Counted from the stretch's first letter, positions 13,741 through 22,236 are shown. The stretch: DNA of 27,332 nt from AWTP1-13 sp035714005 (GCA_035714005.1 DASTMQ010000284.1:1-27332); one strand, 5' to 3'. Notes: generated from the letters alone by a model not told the origin. Numbers and translations are program-made.

Positions 13741-15066
13741 ATGGTGTTAACAGAGTTGCTGGCGATCCTGTGCATCGTCTCGTTTTTCGTACTGCTGGCG
13801 ATCGGCTTTCCCGTCGCCCTGACGCTGGCCGTCAGCGGTCTATTCTGGGGCTATCTTGGCTTCGGGGCCGGTCTGTTCGATCTACTGCCAGCGCGCATCT
13901 ATGGCGTGACCGCCAACTACACGCTCATCGCCATTCCGTTGTTCGTTTTTATGGGGGTGATGCTGGAGAAATCCAAGATTGCCGACGATTTGATGGATGT
14001 GATCGGCCATCTCGCCGGCGGCCTGCGCGGGGGCTTGGGCATTGGCATCATCATTGTCGGTGTGCTGATGGGGGCAACAACGGGCATTGTTGGAGCCACA
14101 ATCGTGACGCTCGGCCTGATCACCCTGCCGGCCTTGATGCGTCGCGGCTACCATCTGCCGACCGCGTGCGGCACGATTTGCGCCTCCGGCACGCTTGGTC
14201 AGATCATTCCGCCCAGCACCATCCTCATCTTGCTTGCCGACATTCTCGGCCAGTCGGTCGGCACGCTGTTTGCCGCAGCGTTGTTTCCGGGCCTGGTGCT
14301 CTCGGCGATCTTTTGTTTCTACCTCTTCCTGCTCGGCATCTTCCGCCCGAGTATGGTGCCGCCCGTGGCATTACAAGAGCGAGAAGCCATGTCGAGGCCG
14401 GCGCTCCTGGCGGCGACGCTGCGCGTGGCGCTGCCCCCGATCGCTCTGGTGTTGGCCGTGCTGGGATCCATCATCGGCGGTGTGGCTGCGCCCACCGAAG
14501 CCGCCTCCATGGGCGCGCTCGGTTCCATTCTGGTGGTCGTGCTCGCGGGCCGGTTCAACTTCGCTGTGCTGCGGGAGACGGCGCTGGGGACGACGCGCAT
14601 TACCGCTGGCATGATGTTCATTCTGATTTGCGCGCAGGTCTTCGCGCTCGCGTTCCGCGGCCTGCATGGCGAGCAATTGGTGGCCGACCTCTTCACCGTC
14701 GTGCCGGGCGGCGTCGATGGCGTCCTCATCTTTATGATGGTCTTGATTTTTGTGCTGGGCTTTTTCATCGAGTGGATCGAAATCAGCTATATCGTGGTGC
14801 CACTGTTCCTGCCGCTGCTGCTCAATCTCAACGTCGATCTGGTGTGGCTTGCATCACTGATTGCGCTCAATCTGCAAACTTCGTTTTTGACGCCACCATT
14901 CGGCTGGGCATTGTTTTACCTGCGCGGCGTCGCGCCGCCGGAGGTGCCGACGCTTGCCATCTACAAGGGCGTCGTGCCCTTCATCGGCTTGCAGCTTCTC
15001 GCTCTGGTGGTACTCTATATTTATCCAGGCCTGGCGACCTGGTTGCCGCGGGCCATCGGTTGGTGA
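13741..15066 (+). CDS. TRAP transporter large permease subunit, DctM family
   Basis: Main transport subunit that imports substrate with sodium or proton flow. The 441-residue product has about twelve hydrophobic segments. DctM signatures include IPLFVFMGVMLEKSKIADDL, GATTGIVGATIVTLGLITLP and ASGTLGQIIPPSTILILLAD, and near the end QTSFLTPPFGWALFYLRGVA. Start ATG 13741 follows the DctQ stop by one base, so the two are translationally linked. Length matches the family. With the genes at 12014 and 13188 it forms a complete TRAP system. Confidence 0.95.
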   Translation: MVLTELLAILCIVSFFVLLAIGFPVALTLAVSGLFWGYLGFGAGLFDLLPARIYGVTANYTLIAIPLFVFMGVMLEKSKIADDLMDVIGHLAGGLRGGLGIGIIIVGVLMGATTGIVGATIVTLGLITLPALMRRGYHLPTACGTICASGTLGQIIPPSTILILLADILGQSVGTLFAAALFPGLVLSAIFCFYLFLLGIFRPSMVPPVALQEREAMSRPALLAATLRVALPPIALVLAVLGSIIGGVAAPTEAASMGALGSILVVVLAGRFNFAVLRETALGTTRITAGMMFILICAQVFALAFRGLHGEQLVADLFTVVPGGVDGVLIFMMVLIFVLGFFIEWIEISYIVVPLFLPLLLNLNVDLVWLASLIALNLQTSFLTPPFGWALFYLRGVAPPEVPTLAIYKGVVPFIGLQLLALVVLYIYPGLATWLPRAIGW

Positions 15067-15099
15067 GGCACAAGGAGACGGCTCGAGCGTGCCGATCGC

Positions 15100-15285
15100 C
15101 TAAAGCCCGCGCACCAAATTGCCGACCATCAAGACGATATAGGCCACCATGGCCAGCCAATATTCCTGGTGCGGCAGGTAGCGCGGCACGTTGATGCCGA
15201 TGGCGCCGAACTTGGAGATCAGCGCCAGGCCCGCCAGCAGCAGGGAGATCAGGAATACGAAAATCGATGGCGGGTTGAGACGCAT
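15100..15285 (-). CDS. Small two-helix membrane protein
   Basis: 61 residues with two hydrophobic helices (SIFVFLISLLLAGLALISKF and EYWLAMVAYIVLMVGNLVRG) joined by a short loop. The pattern MRLNPPS, two helices, GNLxRGL resembles a widespread small protein of alphaproteobacteria with no assigned role. Start ATG 15285 has GGAG 10 bases upstream. It stands convergent to the TRAP operon. Real gene likely; function unknown. Confidence 0.75.
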   Translation of the reverse strand: MRLNPPSIFVFLISLLLAGLALISKFGAIGINVPRYLPHQEYWLAMVAYIVLMVGNLVRGL

Positions 15286-15496
15286 GAGGTGCGCACTCCG
15301 GCAGCGGCAACAGGGTCAGCTGCCCGGACTAGTACGGGGTCAAACGGCGCGCGCAAATAACGATCTGGGTTGGGCAAGGGGCGGGCGCCTGCCGTGCCTC
15401 TGGGCGCGCGCGGCGCCCGACCCCCGTGTCGGTATGAGCACTGGGACGCGTGCTGGTCCGAGGCGTCCGACTAGGCCCTAGAGGGCGCCTCGCTTG

Positions 15497-15991
15497 CTAG
15501 AGGGCCTTCGCTTGCATGGGAGGCGCAGCCTCCGGGGATGGCATCTCAACAATGAAGCGCACCGTGCGCTGATCGCGGCCACCGGCATCGATCAGGCGGC
15601 AGACGACGAGCATCAAGCGGCTCGAGGCCAGGTTGCCGTCGGCCGCCGGGTGGGCTCCCAGCGCCTTGATCGCCGTGACCTCGAATTGGCGGTTGTCACC
15701 GTCGGTACTGGAAATGGCAATGCGGTCGCCGACCAGGAGCGGCTTGGCAAACGGGCTTGAGCTGTCGGTGCGGGCGCGCGTCAACCAGAAGCCTTCATCA
15801 CCGACGGCACTGCCGCCTCTCGGGGTCGCTGGTGGGGTATCGAAGGACAGCTCCGAGCCCGATTGCTGCAGCGCCGAGCCGAGGCCAAGACCGAGCAGCA
15901 CGTCGGTGCGCAGGACGGCGGCGCCGGTGGCGGCGGCAATCAGGCACGCCGAAACCATCGTCACCCGGCTCTTCCAAGCGGTTAGCTGCAT
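15497..15991 (-). CDS. Exported protein of unknown function
   Basis: 164 residues beginning MQLTAWKSRVTMVSACLIAA, with a signal anchor or signal peptide at about 8-28. A soluble beta-rich domain follows (GDRIAISSTDGDNRQFEVTA, SSRLMLVVCRLIDAG, RTVRFIVE). I do not recognise a named family. Start ATG 15991 is chosen for AAAGGG 5 bases upstream; ATG 16009 and a start at 16036 are possible. It lies on the same strand as, and just downstream of, the membrane protein at 16459-16097, so the two may be one unit. Confidence 0.7.
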   Translation of the reverse strand: MQLTAWKSRVTMVSACLIAAATGAAVLRTDVLLGLGLGSALQQSGSELSFDTPPATPRGGSAVGDEGFWLTRARTDSSSPFAKPLLVGDRIAISSTDGDNRQFEVTAIKALGAHPAADGNLASSRLMLVVCRLIDAGGRDQRTVRFIVEMPSPEAAPPMQAKAL

Positions 15992-16058
15992 GGTTGCCCT
16001 TTGTCTCATCAGCTCGGTCCCATCGGTCTTGCGCACACACTACAGCAACATTGCAATA

Positions 16059-16114
16059 GTGTGGAGGAGGGTGGGGGAGAAGACCACCCTGACCTGTCAT
16101 CCCCTCCTCCACAC
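16059..16114. repeat. Inverted repeat between two small minus-strand genes
   Basis: Perfect 13-bp arms GTGTGGAGGAGGG (16059-16071) and CCCTCCTCCACAC (16102-16114), with an alternative inner pairing GGGTGG/CCACCC. It covers the stop codon of the gene at 16459-16097. No T-run follows on either strand, so it may be a processing or partial termination hairpin. Confidence 0.5.
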
Positions 16115-16459
16115 ACCACGCCGCGGGGAGGCATATGCGCGGCGCAGATGACGCCAAATGGCAAGGTTGAGCGCTACCAGGAGCGCAAACGCCAAGCTGA
16201 GAAGGCCCAGGGATTGGCGCGCATTCGGCGGGTTTGGACGGCTGCCGCGCGACTCGAAACTGAGCAGCGTTAACCTGTTCACCCGCTCGGCTGGGGTCTG
16301 CACCCCCTGAGGGCTGGCGTAGAGTGGCACGGCGTGAGCTCTGCCATCGTGAGTGCTGAGCGCGAAGGTCAGCAGCCAAAACAGCATCAGCGCCAGGGCA
16401 AAGTCGAGCGCCGCTCGGCGGAGCGTTGTTCTGTTGACATGCCCGTACATGTCCTTCAT
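16097..16459 (-). CDS. Two-helix membrane protein with periplasmic loop, unknown function
   Basis: 120 residues. The first helix lies at about 13-32 (FALALMLFWLLTFALS). A periplasmic loop of about 55 residues contains PLYASPQGVQTPAERVNRLT. The second helix lies at about 84-104 (LGLLSLAFALLVALNLAIWR) with a basic cytoplasmic tail. Start ATG 16459 has GGGAG 6 bases upstream. Much longer open frames upstream have no ribosome site. Family not recognised. It is the probable first gene of a unit with the exported protein at 15497-15991. Confidence 0.7.
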   Translation of the reverse strand: MKDMYGHVNRTTLRRAALDFALALMLFWLLTFALSTHDGRAHAVPLYASPQGVQTPAERVNRLTLLSFESRGSRPNPPNARQSLGLLSLAFALLVALNLAIWRHLRRAYASPRRGVWRRG

Positions 16460-16559
16460 CCCGCACTCCCTCGCGCTTGGTGCCGGCTCCGCGACCCGAC
16501 CCGGCTCCTTGGCGCAAGGCATATGAACCAGGTTAGTAGGGCGTGGATACGCCGACAAT

Positions 16560-16691
16560 ATGGCCAATCCGTTTGATCCTGTGTCGGAATTAAGTGCCCT
16601 TTGGACCGAGATCTCCCAGCTCAAAACGAACGCCAAAGCGGTAAACAATCCGTCGCCGCCGGCGCCGGCCTCACCTCTCACGCGCCCGTGA
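16560..16691 (+). CDS. Possible 43-residue protein
   Basis: A short frame starting MANPFDPVSELSALWTEISQ, with an amphipathic N-terminal half and a Pro/Ala-rich tail, ends at TGA 16689. It has normal-looking composition for a small cytosolic protein, but no clear ribosome site. It lies in the interval between the divergent membrane protein and the dioxygenase. It may be a real small gene or chance. Confidence 0.3.
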   Translation: MANPFDPVSELSALWTEISQLKTNAKAVNNPSPPAPASPLTRP

Positions 16692-16722
16692 AGAGCCGGC
16701 CCCCGGCAGGCACGGCGTCCGC

Positions 16723-16753
16723 CGGATCCCGTGCACGGCGACCGCGGGATCCG
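16723..16753. promoter_or_regulatory. Dyad upstream of the dioxygenase gene
   Basis: CGGATCCCG (16723-16731) and CGGGATCCG (16745-16753) are perfect 9-bp inverted repeats 13 nt apart. They lie 66 bp before the ATG at 16819. It is a candidate operator or, for the short upstream frame ending at 16691, a downstream hairpin without T-run. Confidence 0.4.
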
Positions 16754-16818
16754 TTGTGAGGGCGGTCGGATTGGCCTACAACTTTTGCCGGGCAGGAGAC
16801 CCAACACAGGAGCGGGCC

Positions 16819-17619
16819 ATGCAGCTCACAGCGCAGCAACTCGTGGATTTCAACGAGCTCGGCTATCTGGTGCTCCCCAACTGCTTTTCCGCCGAGGAGA
16901 TGGGGGTGTTGCGCTCGGAGGCGGAGGGCATATTCGACAGCGACCGGCAGGAGGTGTGGCGGGAAAAGTCGGGCGCGCCACGCACGGCCTTTGCCGCCCA
17001 CACCTACAACAAGGCCTTCGCCATCCTCGGTCGCCACCCCCGCCTCATCAAGCCGCTGGAGCAGTTCTTCGGCGAGCCGGTCTACATGCACCAATTCAAA
17101 ATCAACGCCAAGGCGGCCTTCGATGGCGAGGTCTGGCAGTGGCATCAGGACTACGGCACCTGGAAGCGCGACGACGGCATGCCGGAGGCGCGGGCCATGA
17201 ACATCTCGGTCTTTCTCGATGAAGTCATGCCCTACAACGGGCCATTGATGTTCATTCCCAAGAGTCACAAGCGCGGCACGCTCGAAGCCGGGCACGACAA
17301 GGCCACCACCAGCTATCCGCTTTGGACGCTCGACAAGGCCATGGTGACGAAGCTTGTGGAAGAGGGTGGCATCGTCGCTCCGACTGGCAAGCCCGGAACC
17401 GTGCTGATGTTTCACGGCAATCTGGCCCACGCCTCCCCACCCAACATCACGCCTTATCCGCGCAAGATCGTGTATCTGACGCTGTGTGCGGTCTCCAACC
17501 ACATCACCAAGTTCAATCGCCCGGAGTTCATCGCCCACCGCGATTTTGCGCCGATTAAGGCCTGCGCCGACGACGCTCTGCTCGAATTCGCCCGCAAATA
17601 TCGGCAGGCGGCGGAATAA
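16819..17619 (+). CDS. Phytanoyl-CoA dioxygenase family protein, EctD-like
   Basis: Non-haem Fe(II)/2-oxoglutarate hydroxylase of 266 residues. The iron-binding triad is visible as His109 and Asp111 (WQWHQDYGTW) and His204 (LAHAS), with Arg215 as the likely 2-oxoglutarate ligand. The stretch from HQDYGTWKRDDGMPEAR through NGPLMFIPKSHK, then APTGKPGTVLMFHGNLAHAS and RPEFIAHRD, follows the ectoine hydroxylase pattern. No ectoine biosynthesis genes are nearby, so the substrate may differ. Start ATG 16819 has AGGAG 6 bases upstream. It appears to be transcribed alone. Family is secure; the EctD activity is not. Confidence 0.92.
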   Translation: MQLTAQQLVDFNELGYLVLPNCFSAEEMGVLRSEAEGIFDSDRQEVWREKSGAPRTAFAAHTYNKAFAILGRHPRLIKPLEQFFGEPVYMHQFKINAKAAFDGEVWQWHQDYGTWKRDDGMPEARAMNISVFLDEVMPYNGPLMFIPKSHKRGTLEAGHDKATTSYPLWTLDKAMVTKLVEEGGIVAPTGKPGTVLMFHGNLAHASPPNITPYPRKIVYLTLCAVSNHITKFNRPEFIAHRDFAPIKACADDALLEFARKYRQAAE

Positions 17620-18247
17620 TTGGCGCCGGCACGCCGGCCAAGCGCGACAGCCAAGCGGCCTGCGGTGGCACCTCCCCGACCGGACCTTGTCGGCGTGGCC
17701 GTGGCGAAGTGAGCCCGGCGGGCGGTGATGATAGGCTTTGCCTTCGCTCAACCCCACCCCCGCAACGCGCAAAAAAAACCACAAAGCGCGAGCAGAGCCT
17801 CAAGCGCAGAGGGAGGGCGCGCTCGCCATCTGGATGAACCAAGGCTCGGCGCGCCTCGAGATGGCATTGCTCCGAGACGGTCTGTTTTCGGGGTTTCGCG
17901 GGGGGCGTCTTGTCGGGCTCCTCGCATTTCCCTTAAGCGTCAGGCGGACGCCGTTCCCGGCGCGGCCGCCAACCCAAAGCGTGGGCGGCAGTTGCGGGCG
18001 GAAAGAACGACTTACAGCGCTTCGGCGCGACCTTGGTTGGTCTCCCCTGGCGTCGGCCTTAGCACGCCTTGCCGCCGCGAGCGTTGCCAGGCCGCCGCCT
18101 CGGCGGGGCCAAGGCATTTTTTGTCGTTGCCGCGGTGACACATTCGGCGCCATGCTCTGGCCACATGAGAGAATCGAAATTAGCCGTTACTGACAGCTTT
18201 GTGATACCGACCGTTCAACCAATCATTGCTTAGGGCGGAGATTGCCT
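17620..18247. other. 628-bp intergenic region with an orphan terminator
   Basis: No convincing gene. Open frames on both strands are Arg/Pro/Ala-rich and lack ribosome sites or family motifs. It holds one good plus-strand terminator (18084-18122). Sequence composition is otherwise ordinary for the window. It could contain a small RNA ending at the terminator, or decayed sequence. Confidence 0.5.
18084..18122 (+). terminator. Intrinsic terminator in the gap before the MFS gene
   Basis: A bulged stem pairs TGCC/GGCA, GGCC/GGCC and CCGC/GCGG around a CTCG loop, and is followed directly by six T (18117-18122). It is 465 bp after the dioxygenase stop and 125 bp before the MFS start. It either ends the dioxygenase message or an unannotated RNA. 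Confidence 0.65.
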
Positions 18248-19423
18248 TTGATTGCTGGCCGCTGGAGCGTGCTTGCCCTCCTGTTTGCCGTGCGTGCGAC
18301 CATGGGGTTCCAGTATCAAAGCGTGGCCGCGGTCGCCCCGCTGATCGCGCGCGACATGGGGCTGACGCTGGCGGACATTGGCGTCCTGTTTGGCCTCTAT
18401 CTGGCGCCAGGCATGGCGCTCGCCTATCCGGGCGGCAGCGTCGGGCGGCGTTTCGGCGATCGGCCGGTCGTGCTCGCCGGTTTGGCGCTGATGGTGTTGG
18501 GCGGCGCCATCATGGCCTTCGTGCCGAGTTGGGCCGGCCAGATCGTTGGGCGTCTGGTGGCCGGTGTTGGCGGTGTGCTCCTCAACGTCTTGATGTCGAA
18601 AATGGTGACGGACTGGTTCGCCGGCCGCGAAATCGCCACCGCCATGGCGGTCTTCGTGAATTCCTGGCCGGTCGGCATCGCCGCCGCGCTGGTGGTCTTG
18701 CCGCCCATCGCGGAGATGCAAGGACTAAGGGCCGCATACCTCTTTTCTGCCCTGCTCGTGCTGTTGGGCCTGGTGCTGCTGGCGCAACGCTACACCGCTC
18801 CGCCGCGCGGCAGCGAGGTCGCAGCCGAAGAAACCTTGGTGCCCGAGCGCGCCGCGCTGAAGGCGGTAATCGTCGCCGGTAGCATCTGGGGTCTCTACAA
18901 TGCCGGGTTGGCAATGGTGTTTGCCTTCTCCCCCTCATTGCTGGTGGAGCGCGGCTGGCCAATCACGAGCGCGGGATCGGCCGTCAGCTTAATGCTGTGG
19001 CTGGCCATCTTCTCCGTGCCGCTCGGCGGCTTTCTGGCGGACCGCCTGCGATACCATGCGACCTTCATTATTGCGGGCTGTCTGGCCGCGGGCGTGCTGT
19101 TGCTGCTCGCGAGCCGGGAACCGCATGTGGTGGCACTTTACGCCGTGCTCGGCCTGGTCGCCGGTTTGCCGGCGGGGCCCATCATGAGCCTGCCGTCGCG
19201 CGTGCTGCGGCCGCCGTCGCGCGCCATCGGCATGGGTGCATTCTTTAGCGTCTTTTACGCCGCCATGGTGGTGGGGCCGGCGCTTGGCGGCTGGCTTGCG
19301 GCGCTGCGAGGGAGCGCGGCGGCGGCCATCGACTTGGGGGCGCTGTTGCTTTTTGCCTGCGTGCCCGGCATTTGGCTTTTCCACCGCTTAACGACGGCGC
19401 AACGACCCGCGCTCGCCACTTGA
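18248..19423 (+). CDS. Major facilitator superfamily transporter
   Basis: Inner-membrane secondary transporter of 391 residues with about twelve hydrophobic segments. The first begins WSVLALLFAVRATMGFQYQS. The loop between helices 2 and 3 carries an MFS motif A-like SVGRRFGDRPVV, and helix 5 contains VNSWPVGIAAALV. The central loop is short (about 180-200). Start TTG 18248 is chosen because GGAG lies 7 bases upstream; the frame also allows TTG 18242. Substrate cannot be assigned. It seems to be a single-gene unit. Confidence 0.9.
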   Translation: MIAGRWSVLALLFAVRATMGFQYQSVAAVAPLIARDMGLTLADIGVLFGLYLAPGMALAYPGGSVGRRFGDRPVVLAGLALMVLGGAIMAFVPSWAGQIVGRLVAGVGGVLLNVLMSKMVTDWFAGREIATAMAVFVNSWPVGIAAALVVLPPIAEMQGLRAAYLFSALLVLLGLVLLAQRYTAPPRGSEVAAEETLVPERAALKAVIVAGSIWGLYNAGLAMVFAFSPSLLVERGWPITSAGSAVSLMLWLAIFSVPLGGFLADRLRYHATFIIAGCLAAGVLLLLASREPHVVALYAVLGLVAGLPAGPIMSLPSRVLRPPSRAIGMGAFFSVFYAAMVVGPALGGWLAALRGSAAAAIDLGALLLFACVPGIWLFHRLTTAQRPALAT

Positions 19424-19552
19424 GGCTTGAAGCCAAGGTCGAGCTGCCGCAATTTCAGCAAAGTGCGCGTGGCCAATGGGTTGCGCGCGGGGTCGCGCGA
19501 GCGCGGTGTTGGGGCGCGCGCTAGTTTTGGGGAACTCGAGGGAAAGTCAAAC

Positions 19553-20164
19553 ATGCGGGTTGAGCGTAGCCTCTCGGCTGTTGCAGCCGTGCTTTTGATT
19601 CTGAGTGTGCAAGGCGCCTCGGCGCAATCGGCTTCACCGGTAAGCCTGCAGCGCGACGGCGCCATCACCATGGCCGGGCGCGCGCTCAAGTGCGGCTCGG
19701 TGCGCAACGTGCTCGACAACCGGCTGCCCAACCTCGGCATCGCCTCCCCGGGCGTATTGGTGATGAACCCGCGCCTGTTGACCCGGCAGCCGCAGACGGT
19801 TCGGCTGTTTGTCTTCTACCACGAGTGCGGGCACCATCACGTCGGCGGCAACGAGTTGAAGGCCGACTGCTGGGCCGTTGGCGAGGGCGTGCGCGAAGGC
19901 TGGCTTGATCGCAAGGGTCTGACGCAGGTGTGCGCCTCCTTCAACGACGCGCCGCCAACGCCGACGCATCCCTCTGGACGCGCACGCTGCGGCAATCTCG
20001 AGCGCTGTTTTGCCTCCGCCACGCAGCGCCAGCGGACCGCCGCCGCCACGGCGGCGACCAGCAAGCCTGCCTCGCCGAAGCTGACCTCCGGGCCGACGCT
20101 GGTGCGGCCTGGCGTCGTGCCCGAACCGGACGCCCCGGCATTCCAGGCCCCGCCGGCGCCTTGA
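19553..20164 (+). CDS. Exported putative zinc metallopeptidase (HExxH-like)
   Basis: 203 residues with a signal peptide (cleavage near GASAQSAS, about residue 25). The core has FVFYHECGHHHVGGNELKAD (86-105). This is a gluzincin-style HExxH motif (His90, Glu91, His94), with Glu101 or Asp105 as possible third ligand, as in peptidases carrying HExGHH...ExxAD. Six Cys are present, and the C-terminal 50 residues are Pro/Ala-rich and probably disordered. Start ATG 19553 follows GAGGGAAAG. The frame open from 19427 lacks export features. It is convergent with the old yellow enzyme gene, 12 bp apart. Metal binding is likely; protease activity is inferred. Confidence 0.72.
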   Translation: MRVERSLSAVAAVLLILSVQGASAQSASPVSLQRDGAITMAGRALKCGSVRNVLDNRLPNLGIASPGVLVMNPRLLTRQPQTVRLFVFYHECGHHHVGGNELKADCWAVGEGVREGWLDRKGLTQVCASFNDAPPTPTHPSGRARCGNLERCFASATQRQRTAAATAATSKPASPKLTSGPTLVRPGVVPEPDAPAFQAPPAP

Positions 20165-20176
20165 GGCGCGGCTGCC

Positions 20177-21295
20177 TCAGGCGGCGCGCACCGCCGCGCC
20201 GCGCTGGGCCGCGCCGGGCCACACCGCGGGGGCGACGCGGGCATACTGGGGCGGATAGCTGATCGCGGCTCCGAGCCGCTCGGCGGCATGCCAGACCCAG
20301 CGTGGATCGTCGAGGAAGGCGCGCGCCAAGGCCACCATGTCCGCTTTGCCGGAGCTGACGATCTCCTGGGCCTGCGCCGGCTCCACGATCATGCCGACGG
20401 CGCGCGTGGCGAGCCCGGAGCCCGCGCGAATCGCCTGCGCCAACGGTACCTGGAAGCCCGGCGCAAATGGGATTTTGCTGGGCACGACGTTGCCGCTCGA
20501 AACACACACGTAATCATAGCCCTGCGACTTGAGGGCGCGGGCGAAGGTCGTCGCCTCCTCGATAGCAAAGCCGCCCTCGGCCCAGTCGCTGCCGCTGATG
20601 CGCGCTCCGAGCGCGATTGAACCCGGCACCACGGCACGCAGCGCGGCGGCCGCCTGTAGCGGAAAACGCATGCGGTTCTCGAGGCTGCCGCCGAAGGCGT
20701 CGGTGCGTTTGTTGGCGAGCGGGGAGAGAAACTGATGCAGCAGGTAGCCGTGCGCGGCGTGGAGTTCAATGGCATCAAAGCCAATACGGACCGATCGTTC
20801 CGCCGCCGCCAGAAAGCTGGCAAGGGTGCGTTCGAGGCCCGCCTCGTCGAGCGCTTGCGGCGTATGCCAGCCCTCGCTGAAGGGGATTGCCGAGGGCGCC
20901 AGCGTGAGCCAGGGGTCTTCGCTCGATTTGAGCGGCTGGGCGCCGTCGAAGGGCGGCTGCACCGAGGCCTTGCGCCCCGCATGGGCGAGCTGGATGGCAA
21001 ACGCGGTGCCCGGCGCGGCGATCGCCTTGGCCGCCTTGATCACGCGCGCGAGCGCCGCCTCATTGGCGTCGGAGTAGATGCCGAGGCACTTGTGCGTGAT
21101 GCGGCCGACGCGCTCAACGGCGGTGGCTTCCACCACCACCATGCCGGCACGCGCGATGGCAAACTGCATCAAGTGCTGAAGATGCCAATCGGTGGCGCTG
21201 CCGTCCTCGGCGGAGTATTGGCACATCGGCGACACGACCACGCGATTTGCTAGCGTGAGCGGTCCCAGCTTGAGCGGCTCGAAGAGATTGGGCAC
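20177..21295 (-). CDS. NADH:flavin oxidoreductase, old yellow enzyme family (YqjM type)
   Basis: FMN-dependent ene-reductase of 372 residues. YqjM-class features are VVSPMCQYSAEDG with Cys25 and Tyr27, QLAHAGRKAS, the substrate His pair His179/His182 (IELHAAHGYLLHQFLSP), NKRTDAFGGSLENRMRF, and the C-terminal SYPPQYARV. Start GTG 21295 gives the usual N-terminus (PNLFEPLKLGPLTLANR), with GGAG 10 bases upstream; the frame extends to a TTG at 21325. It follows the MsrP-like gene on the same strand after about 150 bp, so a shared transcript is possible. Natural substrate unknown. Confidence 0.94.
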   Translation of the reverse strand: MPNLFEPLKLGPLTLANRVVVSPMCQYSAEDGSATDWHLQHLMQFAIARAGMVVVEATAVERVGRITHKCLGIYSDANEAALARVIKAAKAIAAPGTAFAIQLAHAGRKASVQPPFDGAQPLKSSEDPWLTLAPSAIPFSEGWHTPQALDEAGLERTLASFLAAAERSVRIGFDAIELHAAHGYLLHQFLSPLANKRTDAFGGSLENRMRFPLQAAAALRAVVPGSIALGARISGSDWAEGGFAIEEATTFARALKSQGYDYVCVSSGNVVPSKIPFAPGFQVPLAQAIRAGSGLATRAVGMIVEPAQAQEIVSSGKADMVALARAFLDDPRWVWHAAERLGAAISYPPQYARVAPAVWPGAAQRGAAVRAA

Positions 21296-21448
21296 GGCGC
21301 ATCGGCTCCTGTGTGAGGTCGGCAAGAGGCGACACCATCACAGCGGCGCGGCGGCTTCGGCAATGCGAAATATGCGCACGGGGCGCGCGCGGGCGCGCGC
21401 GCGGCGCCCGGGAAACCCGGCGGCGGGTCGCCGCGGGCGCAGCCGGCA

Positions 21449-22225
21449 TCAAAGCCCGCTGAACCAGTTGTAGCCCTGGTCCTCCCAATAGCCTCCGGTA
21501 TAGTTGTTGAGCACGGTCATTCCGATCACGTGCTTGGGGTTCTTGAAGCCGAGCTTGGTTGGGATGCGGATGCGCATGGGAAAGCCGAACCGCGTCGGCA
21601 GGGTCTGGCCGTCGAAGGCCAGCGTCATTTGCGTCTGCGGATGCAGCGCGGTCGGCATATCGATGGAGCTGGAATAGCCTTCGGCGCACACGAAATGCAC
21701 GTACTTGGCGGTGAGATCGGCGCCGACGCGTTCAAGGAAGCTGCGCAAAGGTATGCCGGTCCACTTGCCGATGGCACTCCAGCCCTCGACGCAGACGAGG
21801 CGGGTAATCTGGGTCTCCTGCGGCAGCTCGGCAAGTTGCGGCAAGGTCCACGGCTGCTTGTTGGCGATGCGGCCATCGAGGATCAGCCGGTAGCGCTCCT
21901 CATCGACGTCGGGGGCTTCCGCCTCGGGATAGTAGGCATTGAAGGGGAACGGCCGCGTCACCGCGCTATCGGGGTAGGTGGTTGCCAGCCGGTTGGGATT
22001 GAAGAGGCGCGCCTGCACCCAGTCGTTGAACTCGGAAATTTTGCGCAGGGCTTTCTCGGCGGATGGCGCATCGGTGATATCGCAGCCCGTGAGCGTGGCA
22101 AGCGCACCGAGGCTTGCGACCTGCCGCAGAAACCGCCGCCGCGAGGCATCGGGCAGCAGCCTCGCTGCGTCCTGGACGAGCAGTTCGGCATTAACTCCCG
22201 GCGGACGTTTAAGAGCGTGGCGCAT
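21449..22225 (-). CDS. MsrP/sulphite oxidase-like molybdopterin oxidoreductase, Tat-exported
   Basis: Periplasmic molybdenum enzyme of 258 residues. Related MsrP enzymes reduce methionine sulphoxide in proteins. The Mo-binding Cys145 is in RLVCVEGWSAIGKWTGIP. Other family segments are YRLILDGRIANKQPWTLPQL, HFVCAEGYSSSIDMPTALHP and GFKNPKHVIGMTVLNNYTGG. The twin-arginine motif SRRRFLRQ comes after an unusual 28-residue N-terminal extension, and the hydrophobic core ends in LTGC, a possible lipobox (Cys48). Start ATG 22225 has GGAG 6 bases upstream. It lies 11 bp after the cytochrome b561 gene, its likely electron donor. The partner is a b561 protein, not a typical MsrQ, so the substrate could differ. 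Confidence 0.9.
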   Translation of the reverse strand: MRHALKRPPGVNAELLVQDAARLLPDASRRRFLRQVASLGALATLTGCDITDAPSAEKALRKISEFNDWVQARLFNPNRLATTYPDSAVTRPFPFNAYYPEAEAPDVDEERYRLILDGRIANKQPWTLPQLAELPQETQITRLVCVEGWSAIGKWTGIPLRSFLERVGADLTAKYVHFVCAEGYSSSIDMPTALHPQTQMTLAFDGQTLPTRFGFPMRIRIPTKLGFKNPKHVIGMTVLNNYTGGYWEDQGYNWFSGL

Positions 22226-22236
22226 CACTCACTCCT

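Noticed and set aside
13770..15194. 474-codon plus-strand frame overlapping the TRAP large subunit
   Set aside because: A +2 shadow of DctM; rich in Arg/His and with no membrane pattern.
17725..18193. Overlapping plus-strand open frames of 137 and 151 codons in the gap
   Set aside because: Arg/Pro/Ala-rich products, no ribosome sites, and both run across an intrinsic terminator.
21380..21440. GC-only alternating tract and small hairpin before the old yellow enzyme
   Set aside because: Low-complexity GC-rich spacer; the stem is only about 5 bp with no T-run, so not called a terminator.
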